Positions 7,552 through 12,541 of a stretch of DNA of 12,559 bases are shown piece by piece. The translations under genes and the position numbers were made by a program. Source of the stretch: Deltaproteobacteria bacterium (GTDB lineage Bacteria; Desulfobacterota; Desulfobacteria; Desulfobacterales; C00003060); contig JAFDFO010000036.1 in the NCBI GenBank assembly GCA_019309815.1, positions 1 through 12,559 of the forward strand. Direction: 5' to 3'. The notes beneath the pieces were generated by a model. The model did no database searches and was not told where the DNA came from. It saw only the letters and a program-made list of their open reading frames with translations. Within the stretch, counting starts at the first letter, position 1. Each line of letters opens with the position of its first letter.

Positions 7552-7605
7552 TGTAGGGGCGGGGTTTATCCCCGCCCGTGGGAGGGCATAAAGCCCTCCC
7601 CTACA
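7552..7605. repeat. Double-hairpin GC-rich repeat
   Basis: TGTAGGGG (7552-7559) pairs with CCCCTACA (7598-7605). Inside, GGGCGGGG/CCCCGCCC (7557-7564 with 7570-7577) and GGGAGGGC/GCCCTCCC (7580-7587 with 7593-7600) form two perfect hairpins with loops TTTAT and ATAAA. It lies exactly between two copies of the TGTCATTTCGA repeat. A partial match (CCCGCCCCTACA) occurs near 2092. Confidence 0.8.
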
Positions 7606-7630
7606 TTCTTTCCTGGCTTGGTGTCTTTGG

Positions 7631-7734
7631 TGTCATTTCGAGCAAAGCGAGAAATCTTGATTGTGGAGCCTGACAGAAGCTGAAGATTTCTCTCGGAACC
7701 TGCCCTGAGGGCAGTCAAAGGGGTCGAAATGACA
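7631..7734. repeat. TGTCATTTCGA palindromic repeat, copy 2 (104 bp)
   Basis: The terminal 11-bp inverted repeats (7631-7641 and 7724-7734) are identical to copy 1. The unit is 24 bp longer and holds an internal palindrome near AACCTGCCCTGAGGGCAG. It has AAAGCGAGAAATCTT next to its left end and AGATTTCTCTCGG further in. Confidence 0.85.
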
Positions 7735-7764
7735 GAACGAGCACTCGTTCTAAACAACATAGAT

Positions 7765-7827
7765 GGTGAACGGTGAACGGACAACGGCTCTATGATTGAT
7801 TATTGACTATTGAAGATTGAAGATTGA
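7765..7827 (+). repeat. Mixed heptad array, locus 2
   Basis: Nine 7-nt units run without a break in register: GGTGAAC, GGTGAAC, GGACAAC, GGCTCTA, TGATTGA, TTATTGA, CTATTGA, AGATTGA, AGATTGA. Two unrelated unit families (GGTGAAC-type and ATTGA-type) are joined in the same 7-nt phase. Confidence 0.82.
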
Positions 7828-7884
7828 AAAACAGATTGTTTTTGGCTTTGGCTCAACGCCATGGCTCTTGCTTTGAACTCAGTT

Positions 7885-7933
7885 GTAACGCATAACGGCT
7901 CTGGGATTGACTATTGATTATTGATGATTGAAA
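7885..7933 (+). repeat. Mixed heptad array, locus 3
   Basis: Seven 7-nt units in one phase: GTAACGC, ATAACGG, CTCTGGG, ATTGACT, ATTGATT, ATTGATG, ATTGAAA. As at locus 2, a GGATAAC-like part is joined to an ATTGA part by a CTCT-containing unit. The stretch 7828-7884 between loci 2 and 3 has no gene or repeat I recognise. Confidence 0.75.
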
Positions 7934-7989
7934 GACTTGTTATTTTGGGCCTTGCTGGGGTGAACGGGCATGGGAGATCAGGCAACGCT

Positions 7990-8038
7990 ATGCGCCATGC
8001 GCTCTGCGCTCTGCGACTCGGAACGGACAACGGATAAC
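7990..8038 (+). repeat. Mixed heptad array, locus 4, abutting the ABC ATPase start
   Basis: Seven units in one phase: ATGCGCC, ATGCGCT, CTGCGCT, CTGCGAC, TCGGAAC, GGACAAC, GGATAAC. The array ends six bases before the ATG at 8045 and so occupies the place of a normal leader and ribosome-binding site. An open frame extends upstream through it, but that extension would be translated repeat. Confidence 0.8.
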
Positions 8039-8044
8039 AATACA

Positions 8045-8776
8045 ATGATTCAACTGATACACTTGACAAAGCGTTTTGGCAGACTCGCCGCTGTGAACGA
8101 TGTGACTCTGGAGGTTCCATCCGGTGAGATCTTTGGTTTCTTGGGGCCAAACGGGGCCGGAAAGACCACGACCATCAAAATGATGGCGGGCATCCTGAAG
8201 CCCACAGAGGGTACGGTGATTATAGACGGCAGGGACATAAGTGAAGATCCTGTGGGGGCCAAACAGGTGACAGGGTTCATCCCGGACCGGGGCTTTCTTT
8301 ATGAAAAACTCACGGGGATTGAGTGTCTCCAGTTTGTGGCATCCATCTATGGCATGGATCATGGCCGCATGGAATCAAGGATAAACGAACTAGTGACCTT
8401 GTTTGAGATGGACAAGTGGGCCGGAGACCTGATCGAGAGTTATTCCCACGGCATGAAGCAAAGGCTGGTGATGTCAGCGGCACTTCTACACGAGCCCAAA
8501 GTGATTGTGGTTGATGAACCCATGGTAGGGCTCGATCCGAAAGGCGCCAGGCTTGTAAAGAGCGTCTTTCGCTCCCTTGCGGGTAAGGGTGTGAGTATTT
8601 TCATGTCTACCCACACGCTTGGCATCGCCGAGGAGATGTGTGGTCGCATAGGAATCATAAACGAAGGTCGGCTGATTGTGGTGGGAACTGCCTCGGAGCT
8701 CAGGCAAAAGGCCGGTGCCGAGGGACGTGACCTTGAGACCGTGTTCCTGAGACTAACTCAGGACATTGATGATTGA
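8045..8776 (+). CDS. ABC transporter ATP-binding protein, ABC-2 type
   Basis: This 243-residue ATPase subunit has all nucleotide-binding motifs in order: Walker A GPNGAGKTT (34-42), Q-loop region GFIPDRG (77-83), signature YSHGMKQRL (133-141), Walker B VIVVDEP (153-159) with catalytic E158, D-loop GLDP (162-165) and switch STH with H190. The Q-loop position carries Asp81 where Gln or Glu is usual, and the signature reads SHGM rather than SGGQ; both are variants found among exporter-type ATPases. It would energise an exporter at the inner membrane, but no intact permease gene is present. The upstream transglutaminase-like gene may be a functional partner. The start is set by family alignment (MIQLIHLTKRFG). 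A 25-codon upstream extension reads through heptad repeats and was rejected. The ribosome-binding site is poor. The C-terminus Asp-Ile-Asp-Asp and stop come from heptad sequence. Confidence 0.9.
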   Translation: MIQLIHLTKRFGRLAAVNDVTLEVPSGEIFGFLGPNGAGKTTTIKMMAGILKPTEGTVIIDGRDISEDPVGAKQVTGFIPDRGFLYEKLTGIECLQFVASIYGMDHGRMESRINELVTLFEMDKWAGDLIESYSHGMKQRLVMSAALLHEPKVIVVDEPMVGLDPKGARLVKSVFRSLAGKGVSIFMSTHTLGIAEEMCGRIGIINEGRLIVVGTASELRQKAGAEGRDLETVFLRLTQDIDD

Positions 8777-8898
8777 TGCCCGCCCTGGCGCGATACACTT
8801 TGAGCATATCCTTGCTTCTGTCGGTCCTCATGTCTGTCCTTTCATCACTTGATCTGTTCAGGCCATGTCTGGGCCAGGGATTGTTTATTGTTGATTGA
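8776..8898 (+). CDS. Possible 40-residue membrane peptide or permease remnant
   Basis: An ATG overlaps the TGA stop of the ATPase gene (TGATG), a common arrangement for coupled ABC genes. The 40-codon frame begins MPALARYTLS and holds one hydrophobic stretch (about residues 9-28). It ends in Phe-Ile-Val-Asp-stop, where GTTGATTGA again supplies the stop. An ABC permease gene would be expected exactly here, so this may be the decayed start of one or a tiny membrane protein. It shows no recognisable family motif and may be chance. Confidence 0.25.
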   Translation: MPALARYTLSISLLLSVLMSVLSSLDLFRPCLGQGLFIVD

Positions 8899-8921
8899 AA
8901 CAATCTTCAATGCCTACTACC

Positions 8922-8993
8922 GTGGGCACCGCCTCGGAGCTCGGGGAAACTGCGGGTGCTGAGGGGGGTGACTTTGAGACTTTGTGCCTATGA
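8922..8993 (+). pseudogene. Decayed copy of an ABC ATPase 3' end (fragment B)
   Basis: In frame the segment reads VGTASELGETAGAEGGDFET and a few more codons to TGA. It parallels VGTASELRQKAGAEGRDLET of the intact ATPase (residues 213-232, DNA from 8681). By eye 54 of the first 69 bases match with no gap, and many differences are at third codon positions. No upstream part of an ATPase precedes it. About 20 bases after it come GATTGA heptads (9005-9018). It is the tail of a related ATPase gene, left as a fragment. Confidence 0.75.
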
Positions 8994-9041
8994 GCAACTA
9001 CATGGATTTGACGATTGATGATACTTTACCGTCGACAAAGA

Positions 9042-9076
9042 CAATCGCCAATCATCAATCATCAATCATCAATCCC
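9042..9076 (-). repeat. GATTGA heptad array at nusB 3' end, locus 5
   Basis: Read on the + strand the units are CAATCGC, CAATCAT three times and CAATCCC; on the - strand these are GATTG-type heptads in the nusB sense. The array encodes the last residues and TGA stop (9057-9055) of nusB. A short + strand array (GATTTGA, CGATTGA, 9005-9018) faces it about 25 bp away. Confidence 0.85.
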
Positions 9077-9531
9077 ATGGGGTTTGGGGTCTGGTCAGGT
9101 GATTTTTCGGGCTGAATGGGGTTTTCTTTCTCAAGGGAGATACGGACACTATCAAGAATGCCATTGATGAAGGCACCAGAATCCTCGGTGCCGAACCTTT
9201 TTGCAATGTCTATTGCTTCATTGATGGAGACTTTTGGGGGGATATCATGGCAGTGGAGGAGTTCGTATACGGCGAGCCTGAGGACGTTGCGATCGACTCG
9301 TGACATACGACTGATCTTCCAATTTTCCGAGAAACGCTCAATCAGCGCGTCTATCTCGTGTTGAAACTCTTTCACACCTTCGATGAGTCGAAGAAAGAAG
9401 GGCCTCACGCTTTTCGAGACTCGAAAATGTGTACAAAACAACTCAACAGCTTCCGTTGAGTCATCCTGGATCATCTCGATTTGAAAAAGAGCCTGCATGG
9501 CAAGCTCTCTTGAGCGTCGGCGATTGCCCAT
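9055..9531 (-). CDS. nusB: Transcription antitermination factor NusB
   Basis: This 158-residue protein matches NusB, a small all-helical RNA-binding protein that acts with NusE (ribosomal S10), NusA and NusG in antitermination on rRNA operons. The N-terminal arginine motif GNRRRSRELAMQALFQ (2-17) is typical, as are RVDRNVLRLAVYELL (78-92), the INEAIDIAKRFGTEDSGAFINGILD block (103-127) and the conserved KVSINEA. The usual fold ends near residue 136. The remaining tail, PIQPEKSPDQTPNPMGLMIDD, is proline-rich, and its last six residues are translated heptad repeat. The start is set by the conserved N-terminus; no good Shine-Dalgarno sequence precedes it. It is the last gene of the riboflavin cluster but is separated from ribH by 257 bp of repeats, so it may depend on read-through or a separate promoter. 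Confidence 0.93.
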   Translation of the reverse strand: MGNRRRSRELAMQALFQIEMIQDDSTEAVELFCTHFRVSKSVRPFFLRLIEGVKEFQHEIDALIERFSENWKISRMSRVDRNVLRLAVYELLHCHDIPPKVSINEAIDIAKRFGTEDSGAFINGILDSVRISLEKENPIQPEKSPDQTPNPMGLMIDD

Positions 9532-9592
9532 TTTGTCACACTTTGGTACTCACCTCGATCAGTGAGACGCTCTTAAGAGACAATGTCCACGT

Positions 9593-9643
9593 TGATTGAA
9601 TATTGACGATTGAAGATTGCATATTGCTTCAATCGCAAATCGC
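9593..9643. repeat. Head-to-head heptad arrays, locus 6
   Basis: Forward units TGATTGA, ATATTGA, CGATTGA, AGATTGC, ATATTGC (9593-9627) are followed after two bases by inverted units CAATCGC, AAATCGC (9630-9643). The inverted part lies immediately 3' (on the - strand) of ATPase fragment C. The junction can fold into a short hairpin. Confidence 0.78.
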
Positions 9644-9654
9644 CAAAGCCCCCT

Positions 9655-9731
9655 GGTTGGTCTCAGGAACACGGCTCAAGGTCACGCCCCTCAGCACCAG
9701 CTTTGTCTCTGAACTCCGAGGCAATGCCCAG
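9655..9731 (-). pseudogene. Decayed, frameshifted copy of an ABC ATPase 3' end (fragment C)
   Basis: On the - strand this reads LGIASEFRDKAGAEGRDLE, matching residues 213-231 of the intact ATPase (VGTASELRQKAGAEGRDLE). A one-base deletion follows (GAGCCGTG where the gene has GAGACCGTG), after which the other frame continues VFLR. About 60 of 72 aligned bases match. It lies in inverted orientation to fragment B, on the other side of nusB, and is followed by heptad repeats in the same sense. Confidence 0.78.
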
Positions 9732-9739
9732 CGTAATGT

Positions 9740-9786
9740 GGATTGAAGATTGAGTATTGTTTAAATCTTCAATTTTCAATCGTCAA
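9740..9786. repeat. Inverted heptad arrays after ribH, locus 7
   Basis: Forward GGATTGA, AGATTGA, GTATTGT (9740-9760) and inverted TCTTCAA, TTTTCAA, TCGTCAA (9766-9786) can pair as a long imperfect stem ending in GGATTGA/TCAATCC. In the ribH sense the array begins directly after the TAG stop. It may fold in RNA and could act as a 3' end structure, but it lacks a GC-rich stem and a T-run. Confidence 0.75.
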
Positions 9787-9788
9787 TC

Positions 9789-10262
9789 CTATCCCTTGTC
9801 AACAGCTTCCGCCAGATTAGCCATTTCCATTGCGGCGACGGCTGCAGACCACCCCTTGTTTCCAGCCTTTGCACCAGCCCTTTCGATAGCCTGCTCCAAG
9901 GTGTCGGTGGTAATCACGCCAAAGATAACCGGAACGCCCGCTTGGAGTCCGACCTGTCCGACACCTTTCGATACCTCAGCGCTCACGTATTCGAAGTGAG
10001 GTGTCGAACCGCGGATTACAGCCCCTATACAGATGACTGCATCATATTTCTCTTTCCTGACCATCTTCTTTGCCATTAGGGGGATTTCAAAGCAGCCAGG
10101 CACCTTGACGACATCGATATCCTCATCACGGGCTCCGTGACGGCTCAGCGCATCCAGGGCACCTGCCAGGAGTTTGTCACTCACAAAATCATTGAAACGA
10201 CTGACAACGAGAGCGAACTTCTTCCCCTCAGCTGATATCTTTCCTTCATAGAAATTCGGCAT
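9789..10262 (-). CDS. ribH: 6,7-dimethyl-8-ribityllumazine synthase
   Basis: This 157-residue lumazine synthase condenses 5-amino-6-ribitylamino-uracil with 3,4-dihydroxy-2-butanone 4-phosphate to give lumazine, the penultimate riboflavin step, in the cytoplasm. Visible active-site parts are SRFND (21-25), PGCFEIP (55-61), GAVIRGSTPHFEYV (80-93) with catalytic H89 and the phosphate loop, and FGVITTDTLEQAIERAG (114-130) with R128. Length is normal for the family, which forms pentamers or 60-subunit shells. The start is supported by a strong AAGGAGG eight bases upstream. That site overlaps the stop codon of ribBA, which implies translational coupling. The TAG stop is followed with no spacing by GATTGACGATTGA heptads. 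Confidence 0.96.
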   Translation of the reverse strand: MPNFYEGKISAEGKKFALVVSRFNDFVSDKLLAGALDALSRHGARDEDIDVVKVPGCFEIPLMAKKMVRKEKYDAVICIGAVIRGSTPHFEYVSAEVSKGVGQVGLQAGVPVIFGVITTDTLEQAIERAGAKAGNKGWSAAVAAMEMANLAEAVDKG

Positions 10263-10270
10263 GGTGGTGC

Positions 10271-10277
10271 CCTCCTT
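10271..10277 (-). promoter_or_regulatory. ribH ribosome-binding site overlapping the ribBA stop
   Basis: AAGGAGG on the - strand (10277-10271) overlaps the TAA stop of ribBA (10278-10276). A ribosome ending ribBA covers the ribH site, an arrangement typical of coupled translation. Confidence 0.7.
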
Positions 10278-11490
10278 AACCTTTGGGATTCAGTTTCAGC
10301 AGGTGACCCATCTTTGTTTTCTTGGTGCTGAGATATCCCTCATTATATTTATTAGGTGTCATTTCGACAGGCACCTGTTCCACAACGCTCAGACCGTAAC
10401 CTTGAAGTCCGACAATCTTCTTAGGATTATTCGTCATGAGCCGCATCTCACGCACGCCCAGATGCACCAGTATCTGAGCGCCAATCCCGTAATTCCTCAA
10501 GTCTGGTTGAAAACCAAGAATCTCATTGGCTTCCACTGTGTCGTGTCCCTGATCCTGCAACTCGTACGCCCTCATCTTGTTTAGGAGGCCAATACCCCGG
10601 CCTTCTTGACGAATGTAAAGGACCACCCCTGCACCCTCTTCTTCGATCATGTGCAAAGCGGCATGGAGCTGTTCTCCGCAGTCGCAGCGCATGGAGCTGA
10701 AAACGTCACTGGTAAGACATTCTGAATGAACGCGAACCAGGACCGGTTTGTCAGGATCGATCTCTCCCTTGACGAGAGCAATATGCAAAAGATCGTCCAC
10801 ATCATTTTCATAGACAATCGTCTTGAATTCGCCTGCAATTGCAGTTGGAATCATTGTGGTGGCCACAGGGTGTACAAAGCACTCGGTACGGAGTCGGTAT
10901 TCAATGAGGTCCGCAATGGTGCAGATGCCAAGGCCATGCTCTTCCGAAAACGGCTCCAGATCCGGCATCCGGGCCATCTTGCCATCTTCGTTCATGATTT
11001 CGCAGATCACCCCTGCCGGCTTCAAGCCCGCAAGCCGGGCGAGGTCTACCGACCCTTCTGTTTGCCCGGATCGCACAATCACACCACCCTTTCTTGCACG
11101 AATCGGAAAGACGTGGCCAGGACGAACCAAATCGTATGGCTTTGCATCATCCGCCATGGCAGCATGGATCGTTGTCGCTCTATCTGCCGCCGAGATTCCC
11201 GTGGTCACCCCGTGTCGCGCCTCTATGGACACTGTAAACGCGGTCTGGAAACGTGACGTATTGTTGTTAGCCATGGGAGGTAACTCAAGCGTCCCGACTT
11301 TGTCGGGGGTCAGGGATAAGCAGATCAGCCCCCTGCCATGCTTCGCCATAAAATTGATGATTTCAGGTGTCACCTTTTCTGCAGCAACAGTGAGGTCCCC
11401 TTCGTTCTCCCGGTCCTCGTCATCAACGAGAATGACCATTTTGCCCTCTGCAATATCTTTGATGGCTTGGTCAACGGTTATTCGTGGCAT
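10276..11490 (-). CDS. ribBA: Bifunctional DHBP synthase / GTP cyclohydrolase II
   Basis: This 404-residue fusion enzyme makes both starting compounds of riboflavin. Residues 1 to about 200 are 3,4-dihydroxy-2-butanone 4-phosphate synthase, seen in VDDEDRENEGDL (22-33), which binds ribulose 5-phosphate and metal, and RHGVTTGISAADRATT (92-107). Residues from about 206 are GTP cyclohydrolase II, with the zinc cysteines C258, C269 and C271 in the ECLTSDVFSSMRCDCGEQL block, RQEGRGIGL (294-302), the catalytic region DLRNYGIGAQ (330-339) and NNPKK (354-358). Length is typical. The start at 11490 has AAGGAGA five bases upstream. A longer open frame adding 44 residues runs back into ribE and lacks family similarity. 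It lies 31 bp after ribE and 13 bp before ribH, so the three are one transcription unit. Confidence 0.96.
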   Translation of the reverse strand: MPRITVDQAIKDIAEGKMVILVDDEDRENEGDLTVAAEKVTPEIINFMAKHGRGLICLSLTPDKVGTLELPPMANNNTSRFQTAFTVSIEARHGVTTGISAADRATTIHAAMADDAKPYDLVRPGHVFPIRARKGGVIVRSGQTEGSVDLARLAGLKPAGVICEIMNEDGKMARMPDLEPFSEEHGLGICTIADLIEYRLRTECFVHPVATTMIPTAIAGEFKTIVYENDVDDLLHIALVKGEIDPDKPVLVRVHSECLTSDVFSSMRCDCGEQLHAALHMIEEEGAGVVLYIRQEGRGIGLLNKMRAYELQDQGHDTVEANEILGFQPDLRNYGIGAQILVHLGVREMRLMTNNPKKIVGLQGYGLSVVEQVPVEMTPNKYNEGYLSTKKTKMGHLLKLNPKG

Positions 11491-11521
11491 ATTGTTCTCC
11501 TTGTGTTTCCTGTGCGCGACG

Positions 11522-12187
11522 TCACATAAACCCTGTCTTGGTGAGTAGAGTCTCGTCAACAGACGAACCCTCCTCCGGTGATCGTTTCTCGCGATCTGAA
11601 AAGGGTTGGGTGAAGCGCTCAACGTATTTTCCTATCATATCCGTCTCAATGTTCACCGGATCTCCCACGCTCTTGAAGCCCAGGGTCGTCACCTTGGCTG
11701 TGTGAGGGATAATACTCACTTCAAAGGAGGTCCGATTGCAGGCGTTGACTGTAAGGCTGATGCCATCTACGGCAATGGAGCCTTTTTCAACAATGTAGCG
11801 GGAAAGTTCTTCAGGTACACCAAAGGTCCAGAGCGTAGCATTGGCCACGGGCCGCTTGGCCTGGACCACGCCAACGCTATCAATGTGCCCGCTGACCAGG
11901 TGTCCGCCAAGACGAGCTCCGAAAGACAATGCCTGTTCCAAGTTCACCCTGTCCCCGGGTTTTACCTGACCCAGGGTGGTTCTTGATAGTGTCTCAGGGG
12001 CCACATCAACGCCAAGAGCATTGTTCTGAAACTCGACGGCCGTGAGGCAAATCCCGCTCACGGAAATGCTGTCACCTGTTTTGAGATTGTCGATTGCGAA
12101 GTCGGATTCCACGCTCATCCGCATGCCCCCTGCAGAGCGGATCACCGATCTGACTGTTCCAAGACCTTCAACAATGCCAGTGAACAT
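11522..12187 (-). CDS. ribE: Riboflavin synthase, alpha subunit type
   Basis: This 221-residue enzyme converts two lumazine molecules into riboflavin and the pyrimidine that RibH reuses. It consists of two tandem lumazine-binding domains. The first (1 to about 94) begins MFTGIVEGLGTV and holds SGICLTA (44-50). The second (about 95-195) begins LGGHLVSGHID and holds VDGISLTVN (140-148), HTAKVTTLG (162-170) and ETDMIGKYVERF (181-192). The last 25 residues (PFSDREKRSPEEGSS onward) are a charged tail beyond the conserved fold. The start codon is fixed by the invariant MFTGIVE. It has only a weak TAGG-type ribosome-binding site because its leader consists of GTGCCTAAA-type nonamer repeats. The gene name follows the common ribD-ribE-ribBA-ribH order; some genomes call it ribC. 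Confidence 0.95.
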   Translation of the reverse strand: MFTGIVEGLGTVRSVIRSAGGMRMSVESDFAIDNLKTGDSISVSGICLTAVEFQNNALGVDVAPETLSRTTLGQVKPGDRVNLEQALSFGARLGGHLVSGHIDSVGVVQAKRPVANATLWTFGVPEELSRYIVEKGSIAVDGISLTVNACNRTSFEVSIIPHTAKVTTLGFKSVGDPVNIETDMIGKYVERFTQPFSDREKRSPEEGSSVDETLLTKTGFM

Positions 12188-12192
12188 AGTAA

Positions 12193-12229
12193 GTGCCTAA
12201 AGTGCCTAAAGTGAGCTAAAGTGCCTAAA
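12193..12229. repeat. GTGCCTAAA nonamer array before ribE
   Basis: Units GTGCCTAAA, GTGCCTAAA, GTGAGCTAAA, GTGCCTAAA run in tandem starting five bases upstream of the ribE ATG. On the - strand they read TTTAGGCAC and form the whole ribE leader. Related units reappear at the right edge (12542-12559). The stretch 12188-12559 holds only repeats: no ribD end, FMN riboswitch or clear promoter is visible in it. Confidence 0.8.
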
Positions 12230-12324
12230 GTTAAAAAGAACTTATTCCGCATTCGTTGCGTGTCTAAAGTGACAAAAAGTTTCGTCCATTATGCCCGTGG
12301 AGCCGGTTGGGCCCGTTTCCTTCT

Positions 12325-12404
12325 TGTCATCTCGACCTCAGGGAGAGATCTTATGAGTCCCTGATTGCATCAGGCTAAGATTTCTCGCTTCGCTCGAAAT
12401 GACA
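12325..12404. repeat. TGTCATTTCGA palindromic repeat, copy 3 (80 bp, inverted)
   Basis: TGTCATCTCGA (12325-12335, one mismatch) and TCGAAATGACA (12394-12404) bound an 80-bp unit. Its reverse complement starts TGTCATTTCGAGCGAAGCG and continues AGAAATCTT, as copy 1 does. Its length equals copy 1. Confidence 0.85.
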
Positions 12405-12447
12405 TGTGGGGTAAACTGACGTCTTTGAGCTTTCAGCTCTTCCTGTT

Positions 12448-12533
12448 CCGCACTCCGCATTCCCCACTCCGCATTCGTCAGATTCCGCGCTCCGCATTCA
12501 ATCACCAATCATCAATCATTGCCTACTGCCTAC
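12448..12533. repeat. Mixed heptad array, locus 8
   Basis: Four units CCGCACT, CCGCATT, CCCCACT, CCGCATT (12448-12475) are followed, after a two-base phase shift, by seven more in register: CCGCGCT, CCGCATT, CAATCAC, CAATCAT, CAATCAT, TGCCTAC, TGCCTAC (12485-12533). Three unit families are joined in one 7-nt phase. Confidence 0.8.
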
Positions 12534-12541
12534 TCTCGTAA

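Noticed and set aside
7765..7933. CRISPR array
   Set aside because: Units are 7 nt, imperfect and contiguous, with no spacers and no cas genes.
7970..8044. 25-residue N-terminal extension of the ABC ATPase
   Set aside because: It is translated heptad repeat; the family N-terminus begins at 8045.
9740..9786. Intrinsic terminator after ribH
   Set aside because: The inverted heptads can pair, but the stem is A+T rich and imperfect and no T-run follows, so it is recorded only as a repeat.
10823..11548. A 241-codon + strand open frame opposite ribBA
   Set aside because: Antisense shadow of a fully supported ribBA gene; its composition (Ser, Arg and Ala rich) is typical of shadows.
11491..11622. 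44-residue N-terminal extension of RibBA
   Set aside because: It overlaps the ribE 3' end, is unlike the family and lacks a ribosome-binding site, whereas the ATG at 11490 has AAGGAGA.
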